Assembly (NCBI GenBank): GCA_031213475.1
Contig: JARUPZ010000021.1
Coordinates: 2,279,501 to 2,343,500, forward strand
Length of the DNA stretch: 64,000 nt
Reading direction: 5' to 3'
From: Nereocystis luetkeana
Taxonomy: Eukaryota > Sar > Phaeophyceae > Laminariales > Laminariaceae
How positions within the stretch are numbered: position 1 is the stretch's first letter; every line of letters begins with the position of its first letter. Below the pieces are notes generated by a model, which saw nothing but the letters and a program-made list of their open reading frames with translations, did not search any database and was not told the DNA's origin. A program made the translations under genes and the position numbers. This document shows positions 23,101 through 33,822 of this stretch, piece after piece.

Positions 23101-26100
23101 GGGGGCGTGGGGTTCCTAGTCAAATAATACCTGTGTGACATAATAGAGGAGACCAAAGACACTAACTTCGACGAAAGCATATGGATTAAGATACCAGGGG
23201 AGCGGGGAGCGAAATATCACTTCTTAGGAAACATCTATATGCCCCCAGAGTCGAAGAATACGATAAAAGATATACAGAGGAAGTTCGGAGGAGTAGCAGT
23301 AGATGTACAGAAGTATAAAAGGCAAGGAGAAGTAGTACTAGTGGGAGATTTTAATTCAAGAATTGGGAAGGCAAGCAAACTGAATGAGAGCATTGGACAG
23401 TATGGGGAAGTAACAAAAAATAAGAATGGGGAAGAGACGTTGAAGTTCCTCAAACACAACGAGATGAAGACGTTGAACGACAGAGTAGAAAAGGCAGAAC
23501 CGGAATGGACTAGACAGTGCATACAAAAAGGAGAAAGCTCTATCCTTGACTTTATAGTAGTAGTAGAAAACGGAAGTGGGAAGGAAACAGAACTACATGT
23601 ATGCGCAGCGGACGTAGGAACTACGGATCACTGTCTAATATGGACAGACAGTCGACAGACAAGAGTTATCAAACAAAGACGAGGTAGGAAATTACACAGA
23701 TGGAGAATAGATAAACTAGAAGTAGAAGAGAAACGGGAAGAGTTCCGAGAAGAGATGGCCAAAAATGCAGAGCAATTTTCCGAGTTATTGGAAATAATAG
23801 GTACAACAAGGAACGATATAGAGAGGGACGTTGCAGGAGCTAGGATAATAGAAGGATGGGAGAAGTTGGTCAAGACCACAGCAAGTAAAGTAATAGGGGA
23901 AAAGTTGATAGTATGCAACAGAGCAGTAAAATTGTGGGATGAAGAAGTGAAAGAGGCTATAGCAGTAAGGAGAAAGGCACACGCAAGGTATACATCGAGC
24001 AAAACTACGACAGGATGGGAGGAATATGATGTAGCTAGAAAGAAAGTAAAAGAGATGGTAGAGAAGAAGAAGAAAGGGATATGGAAAGACGTAGTAAATA
24101 AAACGAATGAAGACTTTGAGGGCGGGATGAAGCAGATGTGGGTAGGGATAAAAGGGATACTGGGCAAACAAGCAGGAGAGGCTGACACGGGAATAGCTAC
24201 CCTAAGAGCACAGAACGGTAAAATGGTTAGTAGTTCGAAGGGAAAAAGGGAAGTACTTGTCGAGCATTGCCGTAATAAGCTAGGAACACCCACAGCCAAC
24301 GAAACGTTCGACGCAGAATTCGAGAAGGAAATCAACGCGGGGGCAGACGCGAACGTAGATGCATCAGAAAGGGAAGACAGTGGTTCGGAAGGGTTACAGA
24401 GAGAGTTCACAAAACGGAAGAGGTAAAAAAATGTGTAGCTAAACTTGAGAATAGAAAAGCAGCAGGGGCAGACCAAATAGTGAATGAATTTATGAAGTAC
24501 GGGGCAGAAGGAACGCTTACTTACCATGCTGGTTATCTTGTGTAGCTGGATACGGAAAACGAGCACGCGCCTAGGAGGTGGAGAGAAGGAGTAGTAGTAA
24601 ACTTATTCAAGAAAGGAGATAAGGCTGACCCGGCGAACTATAAAGGGATAACGCTACTAAGCACAGCAGGCAAAGCATTTTGTAAGATTTTGAACGATAG
24701 AATGGGATTGATGATGGAGAAGGAAGACAAAATAAGCGAAGGGCAAGCAGGGTTTAGACCAAACCGTAGCTGCGTAGAACATGTGTACACTCTAGGGTGC
24801 ATTCCCAGTTCTGGTTTTGATACTGTATTACTAGTCGTACTTGAGCATCTTAGGATTTTTTTAGCTGCTGCCATCTGTACTGTTTCCAACTGTTTTACGA
24901 GTTTCGCATTCCCTTCCCATACTTCTCCTGCGTATTTTAGCTTTGGTACTATCACATTCATCAGGATACATCTCTTAACCCTCGTGTCAAGGTGCGAGTC
25001 TGTGAGGATCGCATCCATCTTGCCTATGTGTGCTTTACCCTTTCCTATGACTTTTGCTATATGTGTATCCCAAGAGCAGTCTTTTGAGATCTCTACGCCA
25101 AGGTACGTATACTGGTCTACGATCGGCAATTCATCTTCTCCCCACTTCCAACTGAAATTTATCGGGTTCATCTTATCTTCGTTACAAACAACTACTGCGC
25201 ATTTCTTGACGTTCGCCGCCACCCTCCATTTCCTAGTGTATTCTAGCGCGTTCTCTATTTGTTTCTGCAATCCTTCAGGTGTTTCTGATATCCCCACGAA
25301 GTTATCCATCCCCAAACATCAATCCCGACACACTATCTTACCCTACCGTGACTCCCTGCCTTGCTGCTTCAACTGCTACTATCAGGTCGTTAATATATAT
25401 CTTGAATAGGTTGGGTGACAGCGTACATCCCTGTCCAACTCCTTGTAAAATATCAACATACTTCGATATTTCCCCGTCCAGCATCACAGCACTTCTCGCA
25501 CATTCCGTCATCTTTTTCATCATTCTCCACATCTTTCCTCGGATTCCTATTTCCCGTAGTTTTTTCCACAATCCATTTCTCCATACTGTGTCGTAGGCCT
25601 TCTGTACATCTAGAAAGAATCTGTACGTTATTAGTCCCGCGTCTTTCCTACCTTGGATTATCTTACCTAGAGTGTACACATGGTCTACAAGTACGTCTAG
25701 TAATACAGTATTAAGAGCAGAACTGGAAATGCACCCACTCAAGACAAACAGGGATATGAGAAAGTTGAAATGGCAATATAAAGTAAGGAACATGCCAAAA
25801 AAGAGGTTGCCGGCCATAGTTGATAGAGCTGTATGGGAGAAAGTAACAAAAGGGCGAACTGGAATAAGGTGGGATAGCGTAGTTGAGAAAGTATGGAAGG
25901 ATATAGGGGGAAACCAAGAAGAGGTGATGTTCGCCGGGAACTTTGGGAAGTACAAGGCAGAAGTAGAAGAAAGGATAGAAAGAAGGGAAAGGCTAGCGCT
26001 ACGAAACAAGGTGGAATCGGAAAAAACACCTAGAGATATACGGGAGATTGAGGGAAGGAATAGGAATGAAAACGTATCTGCACGGCCCAATGGACTTTGC

Positions 26101-29100
26101 GAAAACGCTGAAGCTGCGGTTTCGTGTAGGTTACCTGGACTTGCCAGAAAGAAGAAAGAGGTATACCAGTAGCCGGGAGGAGGAGGAAATAGATGCACAG
26201 ATGTGCCCGTGTGGCAAAGCGATAGAGAGTAGAACTCACATAGTAGGAGAATGTGAAATATACAAGGAGGAACGGGATGTGTTAGAAGAGGAGATGAGGG
26301 AAATAGACGAATGTGACATGGAGGAGTTTGACACACTAGATAGCAGCGAGAAAACGATCGCTATCCTAGGAGATAGATGGTGGCCACAGGCGGCCAAACA
26401 GGAAGGGGATAAGATTAGCAAAAAGTTTCTATGTAATATATGGAAACAACGTAACGAGCGCCCAATTGTTGGAGGGTCTGTATTGGGAGTAGGAACAGTG
26501 CTCCGTCTCGAAAGGGATGCGTGGTCAATGGTCAAATGACTAAGGCAAGCAACAAATGAGTACGCCCCCCCCCCCCCCCCTCTATTGCAGGGATGCGAAG
26601 GTCTTTTTTTTTTCTTTTTTCTTTTTTCTCATCCCATTCATTATCTTCGCACATCTTCTTCTCTCTCTCCTTCCAACTCGTAACTCAGATCCGGGGTCAC
26701 ATAGCAAGCTCTTCTACCCCCTTCCCGCTACGGTACGTGCCTTCATTTTTATCGCGAGAAGATTTCAGCCTTTTCTTCCCTCGTCGACTCGCATCGAATT
26801 GTGCCTACCCACGCTGCAAGGCGCTCTCAACAATTTAATCCTTTTTTATTTTTATTTTTGCAAATAAAGTCAAAGTCCGACCCACCTGGTCTATGGTCAT
26901 ACGACTACGGCCATGCATGAGATCGAGTAAATATATCCTATCGAGTACACCCCCCCTTATTTTTATATAGGTTGGGTTGGCGTCGGTTGGCGACGACGCC
27001 GTACACACACCTCTCACTGCGTGAGCTAGACAGCCAGGGTACCGTTTTTTTTTTGCGGTTACCACGGCTGGCGGTCGAGTTAGATCATTTGTGTGCTGGA
27101 AGAACTTTATTCCGCACGAAGGAGATGATCGTATCACGCAGTGTGTGTATGCGAAGCACCCACGAGGCAGTTACATAGTAAACCCATTGCTGTCTCTGGA
27201 AGTGGCCACACCAGAGGTCAAATCAATTAATTTCATGCTTTCATCCATTTGCAAAAAATCCGTCTTCAAAGCGGTTCTTAGTAGAGGATGCAGCTCACCC
27301 TTCATGCGACTCGCCCAACACCTCACGGCGCTTCGCGCTTGGTGCACGCAATGTCGCCCGATCGGCGAAAACGCGACGTGCTCCGTCCCGGCATTGTAGG
27401 GATGCGAGGGTCTATGGTCATACGACTACGGCCATGCATGATCATGAGTACACACCCCCCCCTCTCCGCCCCCGCCCCCACCTCACGGCGTCGTCTCCGT
27501 TAAGGTCGGCCGTCAGTGTGTTCGTGAAGGGCGGTGGCCTCGTGGCCTACATATCCTCTCACAAGCACAACCTCAAGAACTGGTGGAGTGGCAAGTGGAG
27601 TGCCCGGTGAGTTTGGGGTGTGAGTATCGGATATCGTATCGAGAGTTTCGATGTTCGTATCAGAATATCGAACTTCCGATAAATGGTATCCAACGCGTTT
27701 TTGCCCGCCACCCCCTCTGCTGGCATCCATCCCCGTGTTTTTTTTTTCCCCGCAAGTTTAGAACGAAAGCTTTGATGTATTCAGTATCGTAATCGTATCG
27801 TCTTGTTTGTATATCGGTATTGTATCGATTAACGGTTGTTGTTTATCGGTATCGTATCGATTATTTTTTTTGTTTATCGGCATCGTATCGATTAGATTTT
27901 TTATCGGCATCATATCGACTTTTTTGTTTACCGGTATCGTATTGATTATTAATAGTTTTGTTGTATATCGGTATCGTTTCGACTAGTTTTCCTGTACCCG
28001 GTATGTCGGTATCGTATCGATCAACTATTTTTGTTTTTCGGTATCGTATCGATTACTTTTTTTTTATCGGTATAGTATCGATTACTTTTTTTGCATATCG
28101 GTATCGTCTCGATTACTTTTTTTGCATATCGGTATCGTATCGATTACTTTTTTTGCGTATCGGTATCGTATCGATTACTTTTTTTGGTACATCGATATCG
28201 TGTCGATGGGCTTTTTTTGTACTATCGGTGCCGTATCGATTGCTTTTTTTGCTTGTCGGTATCGCATCGCTTAGTTTTTTTCTTCATCGGTATCGTATCG
28301 GTTCAGTCTTTTTGTTTATCGGTATCGCATCGATTTAGTTTTTCTTTATCGAAATCGCATCGATTAGTTTTTTCAAGTTATTTTTCGGTATCGGATCGAA
28401 CTATAATAGATAGATCCTTGCTCGATATCCAACGCTCGTCCCAATCGAAAACGCATGGAGGGGGCAAAACCGGTTCAGGCGATGACTCTTGTTGACGATC
28501 TTGATAAGCTATTGTTAGTTGTTGCGCGATGAGTGTTTTTACTACTCTGTACGTATATTACCGGACTATCCGATATTTGTTTTAGGATTGTGATACTAAT
28601 AATATTTACCTGGTAGTACACAACAATGACCCTTGTTATGTCAGTATATTGTGCATATTGTTGCGCAACATGAATCCGAGGTATGATTTCTAATACCGGG
28701 GGGGGGGGGCATAGTAATACAAAGTAATACATACCTGGTAGTATATAGTAATAATTAGTATTACATTGTAGTATATCGTGTACATACAGCAGTATTAATA
28801 GTACATAGTAATACTTACCAGGTACCAGGTAATAACCCACCGCATATCGCCCCCCCCCGCTCTTCGCAGTTACAATGTAACCGTCAGCGGGGGTTCGGCT
28901 GAAGTGTGCGGCGTAATTTCTGTACGAGGGCACTACTTCGAGAACGGGAACATCCAGCTACAGACCACCAAGGAGATAAAAGCGAAAACCGTTACGTTTA
29001 CGGTGAGACCGCGTTTACAAGGGTGATCGGGCGAAGGGGGGGGCGGGGGCGGGTGTACTCATGCTGTGCATGGCCGTAGTCGTATGACCATATGCAGACC

Positions 29101-31887
29101 CTCGCATCGTTACAATGCCGGGGCGGGGCACGCCCGGTGGGCGGGGGGGTATATTGGTGTGATGTGTCTACGTTTCGTTCGATATCCAACACTACTCACA
29201 CGACACCGAGTGTCACCGTACTCATGTTTGTCGTGTTTGTTTTTTTGTCACCCCCTCGACGACTGGCTTGGTTGGCCTCACAAGTATTCCGTTGAAAAAA
29301 AAAACGGTACCATGTACGTACCCGGCGTGAAATACCACTCTGTCCGGAAATTGAAGACACGTTTTTTGAATGAATAGGAATACCCGAATGATCCTGCGGT
29401 ACCTGTTTGCCTGGTACCACTTTGTCCGGAAATTTAAGAACCTTTTTGATTGAATATTAGTATGGAAAAAGGTCCTTCTGTTTAGGAACAGAGTGGTACA
29501 TGATATCCTACAGTGTCATGTTTTTTTCGGAACACATCGCTTGGCGGACGCATCCCTTTTTCCAGCTTGTGAATTTTGAAGGTGTAGTTGAGCTTGATGT
29601 TGAAGTTGAAATTTATGTTCAAGGTTGAACTTGATATTGAAGGAGAAGTTGAAATTGAGCTTGAAGATCGAGTTGAAGATGGAAACAATCTCGTCGCTCG
29701 AGTTGAATATCGAACCAGTTGTATTACGGGGGACCATAGTTAATAGGACCAAATGCTGTTGGTAAAAAAAGGTAAATATATAGGTATTTGTGTGTACCGC
29801 AGGTCCTATTAATTTTGGTCCACCGTAATAGTTGAACTCTCTCAAATCTCCGTTTGACGTACCAGTTATATACGTAAAAACCTACTGTACATTTACCTGC
29901 CTTTACCCGAGCACCAGGTATTTTTTTGGTAATCCCTCAGGCCCTCCAAGGTAGCGACCAGAACATCGGTTGGTAATTTTGGTGTTGTCAACCATTGAAC
30001 CGTCTAGGAGCTGCGTGAGTGCCCAGCAGTGCGAGTAAGCAGATCGTCTCGCGCGTGGTGCCGTACGATGTACGGTGTAATACGTACCACCCTCCAACCG
30101 CGCAGTGGCCTTTGTGGCGATCATCACTTGTGTTTTCGTTCCCAATAGTGTTTTTGACCCCTTAAGGCGTTAGAGCCCTTTTAGGACTGTTAGGGCTGCA
30201 GCCTGCCTTAAACAGGTTAAAATACTTGACTCCCGTTGTGCGGACAATTTTTTTTGGAATGCAACTAGAGTCAGACATGTTTTCATGTACAGTGCAGTAC
30301 TATTACCTAAGGGTTTGAGACTATTTCCGCACTCTCGGGCGACACACACCTTTTTTTTTGCAGGACTCGAAAAGCTTGGCTGTGGGGGTGACGGCGCACA
30401 TCCGGCAGTCGGAGAGCGCTCTCCATGAGGGTCTGGAGGAGATGTACGAGAAGATGGGCGACGTTACCCTGAGGTGCCACGACGCGCCCCCCCAAAAAAA
30501 AAACTGTGATAAACTTACATACGCGCGCATTTTTTTCCCCACGCTTATAGCCCTTTTGGGACTGCAGTCCAGTTTCGGGGGGGGGGTAAACCACTCAAAT
30601 TATAAGCAGTTTGTCCTCAAAACGGGGACTGAATGCAGTCCTACTGTAAAAGGGTCAAATCACTCAATAAAATGCTCGGACTATTAGTAGACCGCCCAGC
30701 CTATGATTGGTTGTCTCGCATCTTCTGTTGAATCAAATTGCCGTGCCTGTTTTGCGAAACTGATTGGTTATATCCCTCCCCCTCTCTAATTTTCTTCTCC
30801 GACTTGGTCCATGATTTACCTTTTTGGCGCGCGTTAACCCTTTCATGGTTTGGGGGAAAAAACACTCAAATTCTGAGTACCGTGTGACACACAAGATAGC
30901 ACAACCCCCGTCGGACGATTTCCCAAGGTAGTTTCTCGACAACGGAGAGGGCGTACTGAGTACGACAAGAGCGATGCGTCTTTGCAACCTTCTCAACGAA
31001 ACCTTTCCAACGCCACCATTTCCGTTGTGTGTGCCCCCACCCCCCCCCATGTTTAAGAGGAAACCGGGTCTGAAATACATCCCAGGAGGTGTGTTATCTT
31101 ATCACCCGGTGTGATAGTGATACACGGGAGTTTGTCCCCAAAACGGGACTGCATTCTTGAAAGGGTCCGAATAAGCGGTCCCAGCGCAGCAAGACGCTGG
31201 TAGTGCGTATGCTCCTATTTTCAACGTTTAGTCCGCTCAACCCGTAATTGTCCCGCGACTACTGCTGAATCCTACAGTAGCTCAACGCTTAGTACACTCA
31301 ACGCGTAATTGTTCCGCAACTACTGTTGAATCCTACAGTAGCTCAACGCCTAGTACACTCAACGCGTAGTTGTCCCGCAACTAGTGCTGAATCGTACAGT
31401 AGCTCAATGCCTATTAATAGTACACTCAACGCGTAATTGCCCCGCAACTACTGCTGAATCGTACTCCAACGCATAAAACCTTTTATTCACGGCTGTTCAC
31501 GGGTCGGATCAAACCTCGCGGGTCTGGTCGGGTCGGGTCCGGTCCGGTCGGCTCGGGTACGGTATGGGTGACCCGATCCGAAGCTTGAGAGTTTGATAAC
31601 CTACTGACCCGATCGACCCGACTCAATCCGGCCCGTGATATATTTTGAAAACTTCCTGACTGACCGGACCCGCGGATTGGGGTCGTGAGCCGTGAAGTGC
31701 CCTGCTTTTTACACATGGGGTTTTGTGCCCTCGGGTTTTGAAAGACCAAAACAAAAAAAACACGAGCGAGCACGGGGCAGCTATCGATCAAACGACAAGC
31801 AGCTGAACAGCGCCGCCGCCACCGCTGCGCGCCCAGAGCTGCAAATGCTGTTGCTGTGTGGTACTACTACTGCTGCTACTGCTGCTG

Positions 31888-31919
<32 letters not shown>

Positions 31920-32028
31920 GTACGAGTACGTCGTACTACTCGTAGACGACATCCGGATGTTTTTTCTCTCTTGTGTGGGGTACTATCGCAATATCAGCAC
32001 AGCAGCAGCAGCAGTAGTAGTAGTAGTG

Positions 32029-32113
<85 letters not shown>

Positions 32114-33822
32114 CGTACTGGAGCCTGATCCGATGTCTTCTGTATCGTGACTGAACGACAACCACAATTGTTTTTGCAACAAAATATATTTTGCAGCGTC
32201 GGAGAGATAACAACGACGACTACTACCCCCGTCTACCATCGAGCAACGCACTCAAGTTGACGGCAGTTACAAACATCCTGCTGCGCGAGTTCCAAGCGAC
32301 AGCTATACTATCTCATTCTATCCATAGTGCAAGCCACTTTCCCCCAGAAGAGCGGGCAACTACTATTAATACCTAACGTGCTACGGTGGAGGCAGCCCTT
32401 TTTTTGCCTTCTGAGGCTCCTCTCCAAGAAAAATGACAAAATAAAACGGACGCTTACGCTCGGCCTATCGCACGTAGGTGTCAGAAAAATATTGCAAACA
32501 AAACTGATATTATTAACGATATTGGGGACAGTACTGCCTCGGTGCCCTTAAAACCCGTGAGCCAGGAAAAAAAATGACCCAAAAATGCTGTCTCCAATAT
32601 TCAAACAAAACTGATATTATTAACGCTATTGGTTACAGAGGTACTTCCTCAGTGCCCTTATGGAAACCCCGCGAGTCAGGAACAAAAACGTCCCAAAAAT
32701 GTCACCTCTAATATCGCAAACAAAACTGATATCAGCATTGTTAACGAACTTGGGTACATTACTTCAGCGCCGGTAACTTTTTCAAGACTGCGGCCTCATT
32801 TTGGGGACGGACTACGTGTAATTTGAGTGGTTCGTCCCCAAAACGGGGCTGCATTTCTTATAAAAGGGATAAGGAAAACCCCGCGATTCAGGAAACAAAA
32901 ATGGCCCGAAAAAAATGCCACCTGCATCTTAGCCAGAAAAAGCATCACCTTCTGTATCACATTTCAACCTCAACGCGTGATTGTCCTGCAACTGGCGCGG
33001 GATCGAATCGCAGTTGGAACGCTTCGTCGCTCAACCCGCGATTTTCCCCGAACCGCTGCTGCAGACTCACACCTCTGTTTTTTGTACTGCAGCACCGCCG
33101 TCTGTTTAATCCATCGCGAGCTGTGGGGCCGGTTCCACCCGTCCTTTTACAGTAGTACGCAGTACCCAATATGTAGGGGGGAAAGGCGACGTGTCGTTTT
33201 TGCTTGTGCACGTACAACCCGAGTCTTGTGTTGTGCGGCTATTGCCTGTAGCGGCCTGCGGCTGGGCGACGACACAAACACGCAGCAGAATAGACAAGGC
33301 CGTCATTGAATAAAGTCTCAGAGTTCCGGTATACAGGCGGCGCTCCGAGCGGCACCGCGTCGAGGACCCCCCCCCCCCCCCCCCCCCCCCCCCTCCCAGT
33401 AGAATATGGCCGAGTTGAGACAAGCGTTGGGTTTAGGTTTTGCCATGGCTGAGCGGACTACAACAGCAGTGCAGAGATGGGCATGGCCAGGACCGGACCA
33501 TCTCGGTTATGAGAGATGAAAGCCGAACCGAATCGACCCTATCCCAACCCAACCCATACTAACCCAACCCAACCCAATCCAACCGATTCCAACACAACCC
33601 GACCCAACACAACACAACGCAACACCCACATCCCGTGTTTTTTTCAGGATATTCACGAGTGCCGCCGTATATGTTGTTCCTCGCTTTTTTTGTTGTATTT
33701 TATCTTCCCACTACCTCAGGAGCATGCGGCGGACGAAGCCCATCACGGCTGACCGGTTCACGTGGAACGTCGCCAAGATTCGCATGCGCAATACGCTCAC
33801 GCAGGCGTCGGGAGGGAAGTAG
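20112..33822 (+). CDS. CAPZA: F-actin-capping protein subunit alpha, eight exons, complete
   Basis: This gene encodes the alpha subunit of capping protein, the partner of the beta subunit encoded upstream on the other strand. The exons are 20112-20235, 20816-20910, 21183-21302, 22155-22279, 27505-27606, 28870-29002, 30364-30473 and 33720-33822, giving 303 residues in continuous phase. Recognisable segments are SSPPGQFWDVLADVKKL (about 30-46), VFVKGGGLVAYISSHKHNLK (159-178), NWWSGKWSARY (179-190), YFENGNIQL (211-219) and a C-terminal tail with RRTKPITADRFTWNVAKIRM. The tail matches the family's basic tentacle. Exon 5 was joined at 27505 because this keeps SAVSVFVK, which aligns with the conserved SVY.K strand. 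An acceptor a few bases downstream is also in frame. Intron 4 (5.2 kb) contains a LINE. Intron 7 (3.2 kb) contains triplet arrays, and its GTGCCA donor is weak. The exon 4 acceptor follows a poly(G) run rather than a pyrimidine tract. Confidence 0.96.
20318..20402 (-). mobile_element. Short 3' fragment of the SINE-like family, CAPZA intron 1
   Basis: It has poly(G) on the left, then GTACTCGATAGGAGAGATGT and CTCATGCATGGCCG..GTCGTATGACC, ending at CTCGCATCCCTA where a second poly(G) begins. The left terminal block is duplicated. Confidence 0.75.
20426..20560 (-). mobile_element. 5'-truncated LINE 3' end, CAPZA intron 1
   Basis: This is the reverse complement of the LINE 3' terminus, with GGAGACGGAGCACCGTGCCT and TGGGCGCTCATTTACG. 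It directly follows a ~20-base poly(G) run. Confidence 0.75.
20764..20815. repeat. TCGGT/GGCTC pentanucleotide array at the CAPZA exon 2 acceptor
   Basis: About ten copies of a CGGTT/CGGCT pentamer run without gap into the acceptor AG at 20814-20815. The array therefore occupies the position of the polypyrimidine tract. Confidence 0.9.
21350..21612. repeat. TTGGC then CCTTG pentamer minisatellite, CAPZA intron 3
   Basis: The first half is TTGGC-type pentamers and the second half GCCTT/GCCCT-type pentamers, giving strong strand asymmetry. The long Lys/Arg/Gln or Leu/Pro open frames across it follow from the repeat and are not genes. Confidence 0.9.
21745..21932 (+). mobile_element. SINE-like copy, CAPZA intron 3
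   Basis: It runs from CAGGATGCAGCTCACACTTC through GCTTGGTGCAAGCAATGTCT and TGTAGGGATGCGAGGGTTTA to CATGGCATGAGT followed by C-rich sequence. It is 5'-truncated relative to the copies at 26965 and 61559. Confidence 0.8.
22419..22529. mobile_element. TA-flanked MITE with TTACGGGGGACC inverted repeats
   Basis: The 111-bp element starts TTACGGGGGACCATAGTAAA and ends ATACTATGGTCCCCCGCAA, with a TA on each side (22417-22418 and 22530-22531). The inverted repeats are about 28 bp. Two sister copies are at 29724-29828 and 46189-46293. A TA target duplication fits Tc1/mariner-like or pogo-like transposases. The superfamily call is inference. Confidence 0.85.
22867..26575 (+). mobile_element. Broken non-LTR retrotransposon (LINE) in CAPZA intron 4
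   Basis: The plus strand encodes an apurinic-type endonuclease. Its motifs are RIGSWNVCGF, DIVGIQESW, VLVGDFNSRIG and TTDHCLIWTDSR, from about 22890 to 23660, interrupted by stops near 22940 and 23126. The reverse transcriptase begins with NRKAAGADQIVNEFM (about 24450), NYKGITLLSTAGKAF and GQAGFRPNRSC. From about 24796 to 25690 the coding strand switches to minus, with FFLDVQKAYDTVWRNGLW, GQGCTLSPNLFKIYINDL and YTYLGVEISKDCSWDTHI. The FxDD box there is damaged by a small deletion. From 25690 the plus strand resumes and ends with a zinc-binding CPCGKAIESRTHIVGEC and a stop at 26537-26539. The 3' end GAGTACG abuts poly(C). The matching CCCCTCTATT on both sides may be a target duplication. The element is inactive. 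Confidence 0.9.
26886..27450 (+). mobile_element. SINE-like elements: a 3' fragment followed by a near full-length copy
   Basis: A short 3' fragment (26886-26957) ends in GAGTACACCCCCCC. A near full-length copy follows, with head TATAGGTTGGGTTGGCGTCG at about 26966, then GTGAGCTAGACAGCCAGGGT, GCAGTTACATAGTAAACCCA and ATGCAGCTCACCCTTCATGC. It ends at CATGATCATGAGTACACACC and a C run near 27450. It lies ~50 bp upstream of the CAPZA exon 5 acceptor. Confidence 0.85.
27630..28410. repeat. ~27-31-bp minisatellite with ATCGGTATCGTATCGATTA unit, CAPZA intron 5
   Basis: Around 20 units alternate an A/T/G-rich spacer (TTTTTTTGTTT) with ATCGGTATCGTATCGATTA, a block rich in TATCG and overlapping self-complementary ATCGAT. 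The region has long Tyr/Arg/Ile-rich open frames that are products of the repeat. A TATTAATA word sits in one unit at 27947. Confidence 0.9.
29050..29135 (-). mobile_element. SINE-like 3' fragment, CAPZA intron 6
   Basis: A G-rich run precedes GTGTACTCATGCTGTGCATG, GTAGTCGTATGACCATATGC and CTCGCATCGTTACAATGCCG. Confidence 0.7.
29724..29828. mobile_element. TA-flanked MITE with TTACGGGGGACC inverted repeats, copy 2
   Basis: The 105-bp element is bounded by TA on both sides. It starts TTACGGGGGACCATAGTTAA and ends ATTTTGGTCCACCGTAA. It lies in CAPZA intron 6. Confidence 0.85.
30547..30660. mobile_element. Foldback MITE, CCCTTTTAGGACTGCAGTCC family
   Basis: The left arm is GCCCTTTTGGGACTGCAGTC and the right arm GGACTGAATGCAGTCCTACT...AAAAGGG, enclosing CCACTCAAATTATAAGCAG. 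Related full or partial copies lie at 30165-30200, 31128-31168, 32795-32870, 36485-36545, 46010-46110, 47403-47502, 47540-47585, 52203-52307, 55755-55850 and 55850-55910. Typical full copies are about 100 bp, with arms built from AGGACTGCAGTCCCGTTTTG and GGGGACAA. Confidence 0.75.
30893..31045 (-). mobile_element. Small repeat family with GGCACACACAACG edge (copy 2 of 4)
   Basis: Read on the minus strand it begins GGGCACACACAACGGAAATG, passes AGACGCATCGCTCTTGTCG and ends CGTCCGACGGGGGTTGTGCT. The other copies are at 8945, 45284 and 55535. Confidence 0.65.
31205..31465. repeat. ~60-bp tandem array, four units, CAPZA intron 7
   Basis: Each unit reads CTCAACGCGTAATTGTCCCG, CAACTACTGCTGAATCC and TACAGTAGCTCAACGCCTAG. 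The fourth unit carries TTAATA inserted after CTA (31412-31419). Confidence 0.9.
31495..31690. repeat. GACCCG/CGGGTC-rich degenerate array
   Basis: Interspersed GGGTCGGGTC and GACCCGAT blocks lie in CAPZA intron 7. A related array with TGACCCGACC motifs is at 35235-35440. Confidence 0.7.
31855..32114. repeat. Facing (TAC)n and (GTA)n triplet arrays, CAPZA intron 7
   Basis: A TAC/TGC array at about 31860-31920 is followed ~90 bp later by a near-perfect GTA array at about 32010-32113 with more than 30 repeats. The triplets are mutually complementary. The flanking CGTACTACTCGTAG also folds. Confidence 0.95.
32490..32910. repeat. ~105-bp tandem repeat, about three and a half units
   Basis: Units begin CAAACAAAACTGATATTATT (about 32499, 32605, 32717) and carry GACAGTACTGCCTCGGTGCC and AAAATG.CCCAAAAATG-type blocks. 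A partial unit merges into a CCCTTTTAGG-type foldback at about 32800-32870. Confidence 0.85.
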
